The translations under genes were made by a program, and so were the position numbers. Of a stretch of 64,000 nt of DNA, positions 16,894-26,141 are shown in pieces; the first letter of the stretch is position 1, and each line of letters starts with the position of its first letter. Source of the stretch: Jiella mangrovi. GTDB lineage: Bacteria > Pseudomonadota > Alphaproteobacteria > Rhizobiales > Rhizobiaceae. The stretch lies in NCBI RefSeq assembly GCF_017815135.1, contig NZ_JAGJCF010000001.1, forward strand, positions 496,001-560,000, read 5' to 3'. The notes beneath the pieces are model-generated. The model saw nothing but the letters and a program-made list of their open reading frames with translations, was not told the origin of the DNA and searched no databases.

Positions 16894-19800
16894 TTACAGG
16901 ACGAGGAAATCCTCGGCCGTCAGGTCGTAGATACCCGTCAGTTCGATCGCAAAGTCGCCGCCGCCATCGGCATCGACATCACCGTAGACCAGCGTGTTGC
17001 CGCCGACGTGGATGTAGCGCAGCGTCGCCCCGTCGCCGGTGTGCTGGGCCTCGCCGATGAAGGTGAAGTCCTGATTGCCGTCAACCGTGGTCAGCGCGTC
17101 GATGGCATCCAGATTGATCACGTCGACGCCCTGTTCGAAATCGGTGATGACGTCACGGCGTCCCGCTGCCATGCCGATTTCCGCGACGCTTTCGAAGTCG
17201 AAGATGTCCGAGCCCTCGCCGCCGGTCAGAGTGTCGACGCCGAGCCCGCCGGAAAGGAAGTCATCTCCGCCGAGCCCCTGAAGCGTGTCGTTGCCACCGA
17301 GGCCGAGAAGGGCCTCGACTCCGTCGCTGCCGGTCAGCACGTCGCCGGCACTGGTTCCCTGGACGGCGTCGATGGTCAGATCAGTGAAGTCCGCCGCCGT
17401 CAGATCGTAGAGACCGGTCAGCTGAATGGAGAAGTCGCCGCCGCCATCGCCATCCACATCGCCGTAGATGAGCGTGTTGCCGCCGGCATGGATGTAGCGA
17501 AGCGTCGCCCCGTCGCCGGTGTGCTGGCCTTCACCGACGAAGGTGAAGTGCTGAAGGCCATCCACGGTCGTCAGCGCGTCGATGCCCTCCAGATCGATCA
17601 GGTCGGAGCCCTGTTCGAAATCGGTGATGACGTCACGGCTTGCCGCTGCCATGCCCGTGTCCGCGACGCCGTCGAAGACGAAGACGTCCGCCCCCGCGCC
17701 GCCGGTCAGCGTATCAGCGCCGAGGTCGCCGATCAGCGTATCGGCGCCGAGGCCGCCGGTCAGCGTGTCGTTGCCAAGGCCGCCGTCGAGCGTGTCGTCC
17801 CCCCCGAGGCCGAGAAGGCTGTCGTCACCATCGGTGCCGAGCAGCGTCTCGCCGGTATCGGTCCCCTGAAGCAGAACGTTTGCGATGCTCAGTTCGGTGA
17901 AGTCGGCCGCTGTCAGGTCGTAGAGACCGGTCAGCTGGATGGCGAAGTCGCCGCCGCCATCTGCGTTGACATCACCGTAGACCAGCGTGTTGCCGCCGAC
18001 ATGGATGTAGCGAAGAGTCGCCCCGTCGCCGGTGTGCTGGCCAGTGCCGACGAAGGTGAAGTGCTGAAGACCATCCAGGGTCGTCAGCGCGTCGATGTGC
18101 GACAGATTGATCAGGTCGGAGCCCTGTTCGAAATCGGTGATGACGTCACGACTTCCCGCCGCCATGCCGATCTCCGCGACGCTGCCGAAGTAGAAGGCAT
18201 CAAAGCCGGTGCCGCCCGTCAAAATGTCGGCACCGAGGCCGCCGACCAGAGTGTCGTTGCCGCTACCACCGTCGAGCGTGTCGTTGCCACCGAGGCCGAG
18301 AATGAAGTCGTCGCCATCAGTGCCGGCCAGCGTCTCGCCGGCATCGGTCCCCTGGATGGCGTAGATCGTCAGGTCGGTGAAGTCCGCCGCCGTCAGGTCG
18401 TAGCGACCGGTGAGCTGAATGGAGAAATCGCCGCCGCCGTCGCCATCCACATCGCCGTAGATGAGCGTGTTGCCGCCGACATGGATGTAGCGAAGCGTCG
18501 CCCCGTCGCCGGTGTGCTGGCCTGTGCCGACGAAGATGAAGTGCTGAAGGCCGTTCACTGTCGTCAGCGCGTCGATGCCCTCCAGATCGATCAGGTCGGA
18601 GCCCTGTTCGAAATCGGTGATGACGTCGCGGCTTGCCGCCGACATGCCGGTCTCCTCGACGCTGTCGAAGTCGAAGACGTCCGCGCCCTCGCCGCCGGTC
18701 AGAGTATCGGCGCCAAGACCGCCGATCAGCGTGTCGTCACCTCCCATGCCGCCGAGGGTGTCATCGCCATAGCTGCCAAGCAACCTCTCGCCGGCTTCGG
18801 TTCCCTCGAGCTGGACACTGTCGATGCTCAGGCTGGTGAAGTCCGCCTCCGTCAAGTCGTGGAGACCGGTCAGCTCCAGGGCGAAATCATCGACGCCATC
18901 GCCATCCACATCGCCGTAGACGAGCGTGTTGCCATCCTCCTGGACATAGCGCAGCGACGCCCCGTCGCCGGTATGCTCTCCCGTGCCGACGAAGGTGAAG
19001 TGCTGGATCCCGTCCATGGTCGTCAGCGCATCGACGTCTCCGAGATCGATCAGATCGATGCCCAGCTCGAAATCGGTGATGACGTCACGGCTTCCTGCCT
19101 CGAGGCCGATTTCCGCGACGCTGTCGAAGTTGAAGACATCCGGGCTCTCGCCGCCGGTCAGGGTGTCGGCGCCGAGCCCGCCGGTCAGAACGTCATATCC
19201 GCCAAGCCCCTGCAGCGTGTCGTCGCCGCCGAGGCCGATAAGGGTCTCGTCTCCATCGGTGCCGCTGAGCGTCTCGCCGGCACTGGTTCCCTGAATGGCG
19301 TCGATTGTCAGATCGGTGAAGTCCGCCGCCCTCAGATTGTAGAGGCCGGTCAGCTCGATGGCGAAATCGCCACCGCCATCGCCATCCACATCGCCATAGA
19401 CCAGCGTGTTGCCACCGACATGGATGTAGCGTAGCGTCGCCCCGTCGCCGGTGTGCTGGGCCCCGCCGATGAAGGTGAAGTGCTGAAGACCATCCACGGT
19501 CGTCAGCGCGTCGATGCCCTCCAGATCGATCAGGTCGTAGCCCTGTTCGAAATCGGTGATGACGTCACGGCTTCCTGCCCCGAAGCCGATTTCCGCGACG
19601 CTGTCGAAGTTGAAGACATCCGCGCCATAGCCGCCGGTCAAGGTGTCGGCGCCAAGCCCACCGGTCAGAACGTCATTTCCGGCAAGCCCCTGAAGCGTGT
19701 CGTCGCCGCCGAGGCCGGCAAGGGTGTCATCGCCATTGCTGCCGCTGAGCGTCTCTCCGGCCTCGGTCCCCACAAGCTGGGCGCTATCGATGCTCAGGTC

Positions 19801-20640
19801 GGTGAAGTCCGCCGCCGTCAGGTCGTGGCGACCGGTCAGCTGAATGGAGAAATCGCCGCCGCCGTCGCCATCCACATCGCCATAGATGAGCGTGTTGTTG
19901 CCGACATGGATGTAGCGCAGCGTCGCCCCGTCGCCGGTGTGCTGGCCTTCACCGACGAAGGTGAAGTGCTGGGTCCCGTCCAGGGTCGTCAGCGCGTCGA
20001 TGCCCTCCAGGTCGATCAGGTCGGAGCCCTGCTCGAAATCGGTGATGACGTCGCGGCTTGCCGCCGCCATGCCCGTCTCCGCGACGCTGTCGAAGTTGAA
20101 GACGTCCGCGCCCTCGCCGCCGGTCAATCTGTCGCCGCCGAGCCCGCCGGTCAGAACGTCATCTCCGCCGAGCCCCTGCAGCGTGTCGTTGCCCCCGAGG
20201 CCGAGAAGGGTCTCATCTCCATCGGTGCCGGCCATCGTCTCGGCGGCGTCGGCCCCACGGATGGTGTCGATCGTCAGATCGGTGAAGTCCGCCGCCGTCA
20301 GGTCGTGGCGACCGGTGAGCTGAATGGAGAAGTCGCCGCCGCCGTCGCCATCCACATCGCCGTAGATGAGCGTGTTGCCGCCGACATGGATATAGCGCAG
20401 CGTCGCCCCGTCGCCGGTGTGCTGGCCCGTGCCGACGAAGGTGAAGTGCTGGGTCCCGTCAAGGGTCGTCAGCGCGTCGATGCCCTCCAGATCGATCAGG
20501 TCCGAGCCCTGCTCGAAATCGGTGATGACGTCACGGCTTGCCGCCGACATGCCGGTATCCTCGACGCTGTCGAAGTCGAAAACGTCGGCCCCCTCGCCGC
20601 CGGTCAGCGTATCGGCGCCGAGACCGCCACTCAGCGTGTC
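16894..20640 (-). repeat. Eight tandem ~480-bp coding modules in the RTX gene
   Basis: The codons for DVITDFE recur (plus-strand landmarks at 17141, 17621, 18134, 18614, 19073, 19553, 20039 and 20519), giving spacings of 480, 513, 480, 459, 480, 486 and 480 bp. All spacings are multiples of three, so copy-number change by recombination would keep the frame. Long stretches are nearly identical in DNA, and indels fall in the RTX nonapeptide parts. Confidence 0.9.
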
Positions 20641-23115
20641 GTCGCCGCTGCCACCGTCGAGCGTGTCATTGCCGGCCTCTCCGACATCGGCCCCTTCGAG
20701 CGAGACCTGCAACTGGAACGTCCCGCCAGCGGGAATGTTGCTCAGTTCGTAATATCGACCAACAGCGATATAGTAGACGCCGGGCTCTGCGATGGTCGTC
20801 CGCAGATAAGAATCAAGGCCGCTCGTGCTCCCCCCCGCTCCGTCGCCGATCGAACTGTCGTCATCATAGGCGATCCGATTCCCGGCCGCGTCGTAGAGCT
20901 CGATCCAGCTGTCGAAGGTTCCGCCATCTCCCGAGGCGAAGTCGACGTCGAGAGTGAGCTCGGCCCCGACTTGCGAGATGGTGACGGCGTAATACTTCAC
21001 CGTTCCATCACCCGTCCCGTCGACGGTCACGTGCGGTACGGTCGTGGCCTGGTCGATATTGACGTTTTCTCCAAGGACGAACAGCCCATCGAGCGAAGTC
21101 GCGGCCTCGAGCGAATCGTTGCCGCTGTTCGCCGGATCGTACAGGATACCGGAAGCGTCACCCGTGATGACGTCGTTGCCGCTCCCCCCGGCGAGCGTGT
21201 CGTCGCCGCCGCGCCCGTTGATCGTATCGTCGCCGACGCCGCCGTCGATCGTGTCGTTTCCGTTCGTGCCGAGCAAGACGTCGCCGTCGCTGTCGATGCC
21301 GGTGACGGTCACGGTCACGGTCGCATCGTCGACGTAAGGCACCCAGTTCTGGCGTCCGAAGACGATATAGCTCTCGCCGGCGCTGCCCGCATCCGCAGCG
21401 CCGACCATCAGATCGTCGACGCCATCGCCGTTGACATCACCGGCAGCCGCGACCGTACTGGCCTTGTGACCACCGCTGCGCCCGTCGATGCGGAAGCCGT
21501 TGGTGCCGTCGAGGGAAGCGACGTCGAAACTCGCCCCGAAACCGTCCTCGTTGCCGAAGACGACATAGACCGAACCGGAATTGCCACCACTGTTGTCGGC
21601 GCCAAAGACGCCGATGAGAAAGTCGTCGATACCGTCCCCATTGACGTCGCCGGCTGAAGATACCCCATTGCCAGCACGGTCGCCGTCGCCGAGCCCGTCG
21701 ATCCGGAAACCGTTCGTCCCGTCCAGCGAGGACACATCGAGCGTCGCATCGAAGCCCTCGGCGCCGCCGTAAATCACATAGCTCACGCCTGATGCCACAC
21801 CCGCGGCGTTCGAGGCAAAGGGGTCGCCGATGATCACATCGTCATAGCCATCGCCATTGACGTCCCCGGCCGATGTGACCTTCGAGCCGCCGTCGATGCG
21901 GAAGCCGTTGGTGCCGTCGAGCGTCGAAAGGTCAGTCGTCGCGTCGAAACCGTCCTGCGAGCCGAACACCACATAGCTGGAGTCGGATCCGCCGATCAGG
22001 AAATCATCGATGCCGTCACCATTGACGTCGCCGGCTCCGCCCACCACGTCGCCAGCGCGGTCGTCGGCCGCGGCGCCATCGACACGAAAACCGTTCGTCC
22101 CGTCGACCGCGGTCAAGTCGAGGGTCGCATCGAAGCCCGATGTCGTGCCGTAAAGAACGTAGCTCGAGCCGGAATTGGATCCGTTATTGTCTCCACCACC
22201 GTCGCCGACGATGAGGTCGTCGATGCCGTCGCCATTGACGTCGCCGGCAGATGCGACGTCGCTGTCACCTCCGGTGAGTTGAAAGCCGTTCGTCCCATCG
22301 AGCGAAGACAGGTCGAGCGTCGCGTTAAATCCTTCGGCTGTACCGAACACCACATAGCTCGAATTACCGCGACCCGTGACGAAAATATCGTCGATGCCGT
22401 CGCCATTGACGTCACCGGCCGTGTGCGCCTGCCCCAGCTGACTGCCGGTAATTCTGAAGCCGTTGGTTCCGTCGAGGTCGGCAAGCTCCAGTGTCGCATC
22501 GAAACCTTCGGCCGTCCCGAAGACGACATAGCTCGCACCAACACCTCCGTCGGCATTGCTTGATCCGATGACGAAGTCGTCGATACCATCGCCATTGACG
22601 TCGCCGACGGTATCCAGCGAGCGACCGCTGCGACCGTCCACACCATTGAGTCTGAAGCCGTTGGTGCCGTCCAGGGAGTTGAGATTCAGCGTCGCGGCGA
22701 ACGTGCCGGGTTCCGTCTCGCCGTTCCCATCGGCGATCGTGTAGGTAAAGCTGTCGGTCGCAGTCGTGTTGGCGGCGCCGGAAGCGATGCCGGGCAGATA
22801 ATCGAAGGCGCCGTTCGGGTCGTAGCTGAACGTCCCGTCGGCGTTGACCGTCAGAAGCGCGCCGGACGGCAGCGTCACGACCGAGCCGACGGCGGTCTCG
22901 ACGCCATTCACCGCAACGACGGTCAGCGGATCGCTTTCGGCATCATAATCCGCGCCATTGCCGTTGTCGGCCAGAACATCGCCGGTCAGAACGCTCGCCT
23001 CGTCGGTCGTCAGCGCATCGTTTGCGGCGACGGGGGGCGTGTTTGGATCCTCGGAAACGCCGACCGCTGCGGTGCCGACCAGTGTGAGATCTTGTGTGGT
23101 GGTGACCGGTTTCAT
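16894..23115 (-). CDS. Giant RTX / FG-GAP repeat surface protein
   Basis: About 2073 residues, very acidic. From N to C: a short leader; a VCBS/cadherin-like domain (residues about 20-130, with DALTTDEASVLTGDVLADNGNG and DGTFSYDPNGAFDYLPG); seven FG-GAP (integrin-alpha-like) repeats, each LDGTNGFRxxG followed by GDVNGDGIDDxxxG, to about residue 620; a block of RTX nonapeptides (GGxGxDxL); a PPC-like domain (about 690-810); then eight modules of about 160 residues. Each module joins RTX nonapeptides to a serralysin-C-like unit (SRDVITDFEQGSDLIDLEGIDAL, HFTFVG, GDVDGDGGGDF). Such proteins bind calcium and are exported by type I secretion through a C-terminal signal; here the end is LTAEDFLVL. 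No ABC exporter is in the window. The start is uncertain: ATG at 23115 or 23157. It is likely an adhesin or biofilm protein. Confidence 0.85.
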   Translation of the reverse strand: MKPVTTTQDLTLVGTAAVGVSEDPNTPPVAANDALTTDEASVLTGDVLADNGNGADYDAESDPLTVVAVNGVETAVGSVVTLPSGALLTVNADGTFSYDPNGAFDYLPGIASGAANTTATDSFTYTIADGNGETEPGTFAATLNLNSLDGTNGFRLNGVDGRSGRSLDTVGDVNGDGIDDFVIGSSNADGGVGASYVVFGTAEGFDATLELADLDGTNGFRITGSQLGQAHTAGDVNGDGIDDIFVTGRGNSSYVVFGTAEGFNATLDLSSLDGTNGFQLTGGDSDVASAGDVNGDGIDDLIVGDGGGDNNGSNSGSSYVLYGTTSGFDATLDLTAVDGTNGFRVDGAAADDRAGDVVGGAGDVNGDGIDDFLIGGSDSSYVVFGSQDGFDATTDLSTLDGTNGFRIDGGSKVTSAGDVNGDGYDDVIIGDPFASNAAGVASGVSYVIYGGAEGFDATLDVSSLDGTNGFRIDGLGDGDRAGNGVSSAGDVNGDGIDDFLIGVFGADNSGGNSGSVYVVFGNEDGFGASFDVASLDGTNGFRIDGRSGGHKASTVAAAGDVNGDGVDDLMVGAADAGSAGESYIVFGRQNWVPYVDDATVTVTVTGIDSDGDVLLGTNGNDTIDGGVGDDTINGRGGDDTLAGGSGNDVITGDASGILYDPANSGNDSLEAATSLDGLFVLGENVNIDQATTVPHVTVDGTGDGTVKYYAVTISQVGAELTLDVDFASGDGGTFDSWIELYDAAGNRIAYDDDSSIGDGAGGSTSGLDSYLRTTIAEPGVYYIAVGRYYELSNIPAGGTFQLQVSLEGADVGEAGNDTLDGGSGDDTLSGGLGADTLTGGEGADVFDFDSVEDTGMSAASRDVITDFEQGSDLIDLEGIDALTTLDGTQHFTFVGTGQHTGDGATLRYIHVGGNTLIYGDVDGDGGGDFSIQLTGRHDLTAADFTDLTIDTIRGADAAETMAGTDGDETLLGLGGNDTLQGLGGDDVLTGGLGGDRLTGGEGADVFNFDSVAETGMAAASRDVITDFEQGSDLIDLEGIDALTTLDGTQHFTFVGEGQHTGDGATLRYIHVGNNTLIYGDVDGDGGGDFSIQLTGRHDLTAADFTDLSIDSAQLVGTEAGETLSGSNGDDTLAGLGGDDTLQGLAGNDVLTGGLGADTLTGGYGADVFNFDSVAEIGFGAGSRDVITDFEQGYDLIDLEGIDALTTVDGLQHFTFIGGAQHTGDGATLRYIHVGGNTLVYGDVDGDGGGDFAIELTGLYNLRAADFTDLTIDAIQGTSAGETLSGTDGDETLIGLGGDDTLQGLGGYDVLTGGLGADTLTGGESPDVFNFDSVAEIGLEAGSRDVITDFELGIDLIDLGDVDALTTMDGIQHFTFVGTGEHTGDGASLRYVQEDGNTLVYGDVDGDGVDDFALELTGLHDLTEADFTSLSIDSVQLEGTEAGERLLGSYGDDTLGGMGGDDTLIGGLGADTLTGGEGADVFDFDSVEETGMSAASRDVITDFEQGSDLIDLEGIDALTTVNGLQHFIFVGTGQHTGDGATLRYIHVGGNTLIYGDVDGDGGGDFSIQLTGRYDLTAADFTDLTIYAIQGTDAGETLAGTDGDDFILGLGGNDTLDGGSGNDTLVGGLGADILTGGTGFDAFYFGSVAEIGMAAGSRDVITDFEQGSDLINLSHIDALTTLDGLQHFTFVGTGQHTGDGATLRYIHVGGNTLVYGDVNADGGGDFAIQLTGLYDLTAADFTELSIANVLLQGTDTGETLLGTDGDDSLLGLGGDDTLDGGLGNDTLTGGLGADTLIGDLGADTLTGGAGADVFVFDGVADTGMAAASRDVITDFEQGSDLIDLEGIDALTTVDGLQHFTFVGEGQHTGDGATLRYIHAGGNTLIYGDVDGDGGGDFSIQLTGLYDLTAADFTDLTIDAVQGTSAGDVLTGSDGVEALLGLGGNDTLQGLGGDDFLSGGLGVDTLTGGEGSDIFDFESVAEIGMAAGRRDVITDFEQGVDVINLDAIDALTTVDGNQDFTFIGEAQHTGDGATLRYIHVGGNTLVYGDVDADGGGDFAIELTGIYDLTAEDFLVL
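21350..22680 (-). repeat. Seven FG-GAP coding repeats in the RTX gene
   Basis: Seven units of roughly 190 bp, each encoding LDGTNGFR and GDVNGDG(I/Y/V)DD, make an integrin-like beta-propeller. Seven is exactly the blade number of such propellers. The DxDxDG-like loops would bind calcium. Confidence 0.85.
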
Positions 23116-23394
23116 GTCAGGTTCAGCCTTTTGAGAGAAGCGAGGGGCATGCTGCAAGAGCGGTCACCCGGCCAATCGTCACAACGACCATGAAACAGCC
23201 TCGTAGACGACAGGCCCGGCCCGTGCCGCCCGGTGTGTCCGCGCGATCCAGCAGCCTCGCCCATTCGAAGAGACATCGTGGAGAGCTTCCGCTGATGCCT
23301 CGATGGGTTCTGTACGGTGCGCGCATTTCCACAAAACTGCCGCGCGAATATCTGAATTTCGGCCTATAGTCGCAGCCTGGACGGAGGATAAGAC

Positions 23395-23422
23395 AAAAAT
23401 CCGAATTCGTATTCGGTATTTT
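23395..23422. promoter_or_regulatory. Imperfect palindrome, candidate TetR operator
   Basis: CCGAAT, four bases, then ATTCGG form a perfect core (23401-23416), and the symmetry extends to 12-bp arms with two mismatches. It lies about 60 bp before the TTG start of the TetR gene and within the divergent region shared with the RTX gene, so the regulator could control both. Confidence 0.5.
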
Positions 23423-23479
23423 ACCGACCGTAAGCTGTCAAGATCAAAAACCAAATCATGATTCAGGTTAGCCGCTCCA

Positions 23480-24157
23480 TTGGAAAAATCCGCAGTCGTC
23501 GAGAAACATTGGCAGCGCATCGCGCAGCAGCGGCGGAGCAAGAAAACCCACGAAACGCTGCTGGACGCTGCGGAAACGCTGATTCTCGATGGGGGAGCGG
23601 ACGCTGCCACGATCGCCGCGATAGCCGCGCGCGCCGGGGTCTCCGTCGGCTCGGTCTACCATCACTTCCGCGACAAGCAGGCGATCTTCATCGCCCTCAG
23701 CCAGCGGACGCTGGAGTTCTTTCAGTCACTCTACAGCGGCTTTGAAGATCCCGCCTACTTTGAAGGCAGCACGGTCCGCGACATCATCCGCGTCTATCTC
23801 GAGGTCTCCGTCTCGACCCTGAGACACCAGCTGGTGGCGCGCTATGCAACCGGTGCCGTCGCGACCGATCAGCCGGAATTCGTTCGAAATTTCGCCAGGA
23901 CCATGGTCTGGGGGCGAGAAATTGCCTTGAAGCATATCATCGCCCGCAAGGATGAGATCGGCCGGTCCGACCCCGAAAGATGCTGCCGTATCATGCTCGA
24001 CCAGCTTTCCGCGATGTATGCCGGCCATATCGACCCGGGCCGCCGCGCCGTCGCACTCGCGCCGATGGAGGACGAGGCCTTCGTTGAAGAAGCCGTGACC
24101 ATCGCGAGCGAATACCTCGCCCTCAGGGGGACCGACGTGCCGGCCGCCCAGGATTGA
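23480..24157 (+). CDS. TetR/AcrR-family transcriptional regulator
   Basis: A 225-residue repressor. The N-terminal helix-turn-helix is clear: TLLDAAETLILDGGADAATIAAIAARAGVSVGSVYHHFRDKQAIFIAL (residues about 26-75). The C-terminal ligand domain is not assignable. The only start that keeps the helix-turn-helix is TTG at 23480, and there is no in-frame ATG before it. The gene is divergent from the giant RTX gene with a palindromic site between them, so local control of that surface protein is plausible. The effector is unknown. Confidence 0.82.
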   Translation: MEKSAVVEKHWQRIAQQRRSKKTHETLLDAAETLILDGGADAATIAAIAARAGVSVGSVYHHFRDKQAIFIALSQRTLEFFQSLYSGFEDPAYFEGSTVRDIIRVYLEVSVSTLRHQLVARYATGAVATDQPEFVRNFARTMVWGREIALKHIIARKDEIGRSDPERCCRIMLDQLSAMYAGHIDPGRRAVALAPMEDEAFVEEAVTIASEYLALRGTDVPAAQD

Positions 24158-24510
24158 TACCGTCGCCGCCATTTTGCCCGAGCTGACGGGTTTCAGCCCG
24201 GTACGGCGTTCCCGGCCACGTACCTGGTGAGATCGATAAACATACCCCTAAGACGCACTTACCGACCCCGCCCGTCGACATAAAAGCGTCGGGCGTCAAA
24301 GTGGGGCACGCCTTCGAGCCGTCTTTGCAGAAGCCGCGAGATCATCATACGGGCTTTTCGAACCGCAGATTTCCACATATTGAAGACGCAAGCCACGCCA
24401 TCGGTGCACCGCCGCGACTCGCCATGGCGAGCGGCTGACGTGAGCGATGAGCAGGCGGCCAACCGGCTGGAGGGTCAACTGCCCGAAAACGTCATCACTC
24501 ATGCCGCAGG
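24158..24510. other. Intergenic region, no gene recognised
   Basis: This is the stretch between the TetR gene and a dispersed repeat. Open frames of 60-70 codons are present on both strands but show no domain, ribosome site or codon-use support. Confidence 0.5.
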
Positions 24511-24617
24511 CTACCGCATCGGCCCAAAAATCGGAATCGATTTTTGGAAAGCACGATGCGGTGATTCAAGATGTTAGAGCGTCCTTTGTGCGTCCGTTCG
24601 GACGCACGGCGCTCTAA
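24511..24617 (+). repeat. Dispersed intergenic repeat, copy A
   Basis: 107 bp. The left part starts CTACCGCATCGGCC and contains AATCGGAATCGATTTTT. The right part (24574-24617) is a strong palindrome with nested arms TTAGAGCG/CGCTCTAA and GTGCGTCC/GGACGCAC. A copy about 95 percent identical and of the same length lies at 31753-31859, and a diverged inverted copy at about 34385-34471. It looks like a rhizobial-type mobile intergenic element that could form an RNA hairpin. Confidence 0.8.
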
Positions 24618-24810
24618 AGCGGGCTTGAGCACCGCGTGACGGTTTGCATAGGTGACGTATTGATATTGCGACATACGCACGATCAGCGCATCCGCGATGA
24701 CCGCTCGCCGTGACAGATAGTAAGGCAGGGTCGACCAAACCGCACAAATTTGCGCGACGGCAGCGCGCCACCCCTGAAAACGCTGGCTGGCAGCTGCGCC
24801 CTTGCTCGCC

Positions 24811-25803
24811 TTATCGCCGAAAGCTGTCGGCGACGAAACGCAGCGCATCGGGCACCGTCTTTCGCCAATACGGCCATTCGTGCCTGCCTTCGCGGATCTG
24901 AAACCGGTGCTCGATGCCGCGCTGGCGCATCTTGATGTGCAGCGCGGCGTTGCCAGCGAAGAACACGTCATCGGCGCCGCAATCGAAATAGAACTGCGTC
25001 GGTTTTTCGGCGGCGGGCACGAAGGATTTGAGGAGCTCGAAGACGGAATTGGCACGATAGTGCTCGTTCAGGCGCTCCTTGCCCTCGAGACCCATGCCCC
25101 ACGCCTTGCCGAAGCGCCGGTCATAGCCGGCCTGATCGAGATAGGCGACCTGCCAGTCGGTTCGAATGGCCCCGCTGAGGACGGCGACGCTGGCGAAAAG
25201 CTCCGGATCCTTGAAGGCATAGGCGAGTGCCGCATAGCCTCCCATCGACAGGCCGATCGCATTGCGGGCGGATCTGCCCGCGATGACGCGGTAGGTCCGC
25301 TCGACATGCTGGATGAACTCCTGGTGGAACATGTCCTTCCAGCGATAGCCGCCATCGGCGTCGTTCATGTAATAGGTGTAGAATTCGTCCGCCTCGTCCC
25401 GGCGCCCCTCCGGCGTCACGGCGATCAGGGGCGGAAGCTCGCCACTGGCGATCATCCTGTCGAGGATATGATCGACGCCGCCGTGGCGGAACCAGTCCTC
25501 GTTGCCGCCGCCCCAGCCGCCATGCAGGAGATAGACGACGGGGTAGCGGCGGTTCGACTGCTCGTATTTGGGCGGGAGATAGACGGTGTAGGCGACATCC
25601 TTGCCGAGGATCCGGCTCGGCATGCGGCGTGCCTCGAAGACCGTGCCCCGCTCGACGGCGAGCGCCGGCAGCACCCAGACGACCGCAAGGAGAGCAGCGG
25701 TCAAAACGAGCGCAACCCGGTTCCACAAGCTGGCGCAAAGTGCCCTGAAATTGCTTGCGGCGCCGATGAGCGCCATTCTGGCGCAGTTGCGCGACGAAGG
25801 CAT
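24811..25803 (-). CDS. Secreted or membrane-anchored esterase (alpha/beta hydrolase, FrmB/antigen-85-like)
   Basis: A 330-residue putative esterase. A hydrophobic segment at residues about 29-50 (ALVLTAALLAVVWVLPALA) is a signal peptide or anchor. The hydrolase core follows: YTVYLPPKYEQ, YPVVYLLHGGWGG (oxyanion region), nucleophile elbow GLSMGG, Asp in DCGADD and His in EGRHEWPYW, so the catalytic triad is complete. The ATG at 25803 is chosen for an AGGGGA ribosome site; a GTG at 25821 is upstream. It is divergent from the DUF3131/acyltransferase operon across an AT-rich promoter region. An export-competent esterase beside O-acyltransferases suggests trimming of acyl groups from an envelope glycan (inference). 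Confidence 0.82.
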   Translation of the reverse strand: MPSSRNCARMALIGAASNFRALCASLWNRVALVLTAALLAVVWVLPALAVERGTVFEARRMPSRILGKDVAYTVYLPPKYEQSNRRYPVVYLLHGGWGGGNEDWFRHGGVDHILDRMIASGELPPLIAVTPEGRRDEADEFYTYYMNDADGGYRWKDMFHQEFIQHVERTYRVIAGRSARNAIGLSMGGYAALAYAFKDPELFASVAVLSGAIRTDWQVAYLDQAGYDRRFGKAWGMGLEGKERLNEHYRANSVFELLKSFVPAAEKPTQFYFDCGADDVFFAGNAALHIKMRQRGIEHRFQIREGRHEWPYWRKTVPDALRFVADSFRR

Positions 25804-25879
25804 CTTCGCTTCCCCTGGCACGTCCGGATTACCCTTAAGATCGCAGGCATCACCCGCAGGGAAATCTGTTGGCGAAGAA

Positions 25880-26090
25880 TGGTTGGGATTTTGTAAAGCA
25901 GCGCTCCGTCAAATATATTTCGTAACCATACGATAATAAAGATATTCGTCGCCTCGACGAAATGGAGCTCGCAATCGAATATATTGCTATAAAACGCAAA
26001 AGTTCGGCCAATTATTTATAAAATAAACTGGCTTTAAAATATCAGGATCTGATCTACATTCAAAAGTTACCCTAGTCTTTGACGTTTGTT
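25880..26090. promoter_or_regulatory. AT-rich divergent promoter region
   Basis: Between the esterase and the DUF3131 operon the DNA becomes very AT-rich for this GC-rich genome, with runs such as AATTATTTATAAAATAAAC near 26010-26030. It probably holds both promoters. AT-rich DNA of this kind is the target of MucR/Ros-type silencers of surface-polysaccharide genes in related bacteria; that link is inference. Confidence 0.4.
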
Positions 26091-26141
26091 TATAGGCTTT
26101 TGTTTATCACTGGCGCCAGTCCCAAGCGACGGTGGTATCAA

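Noticed and set aside
16894-20640. Regular repeats considered as a CRISPR or satellite array
   Set aside because: The units are 459-513 bp, coding, and all multiples of three; no short repeat-spacer structure.
17008-21657. Very long plus-strand open frames (about 808 and 734 codons) opposite the RTX gene
   Set aside because: They are the antisense of a repetitive GC-rich gene; the repeats keep the shadow frame open, and there is no signal, domain or ribosome site.
23116-23157. RTX start at the upstream ATG (23157)
   Set aside because: There is no ribosome-binding site and the added 14 residues look random; 23115 is kept but is not certain.
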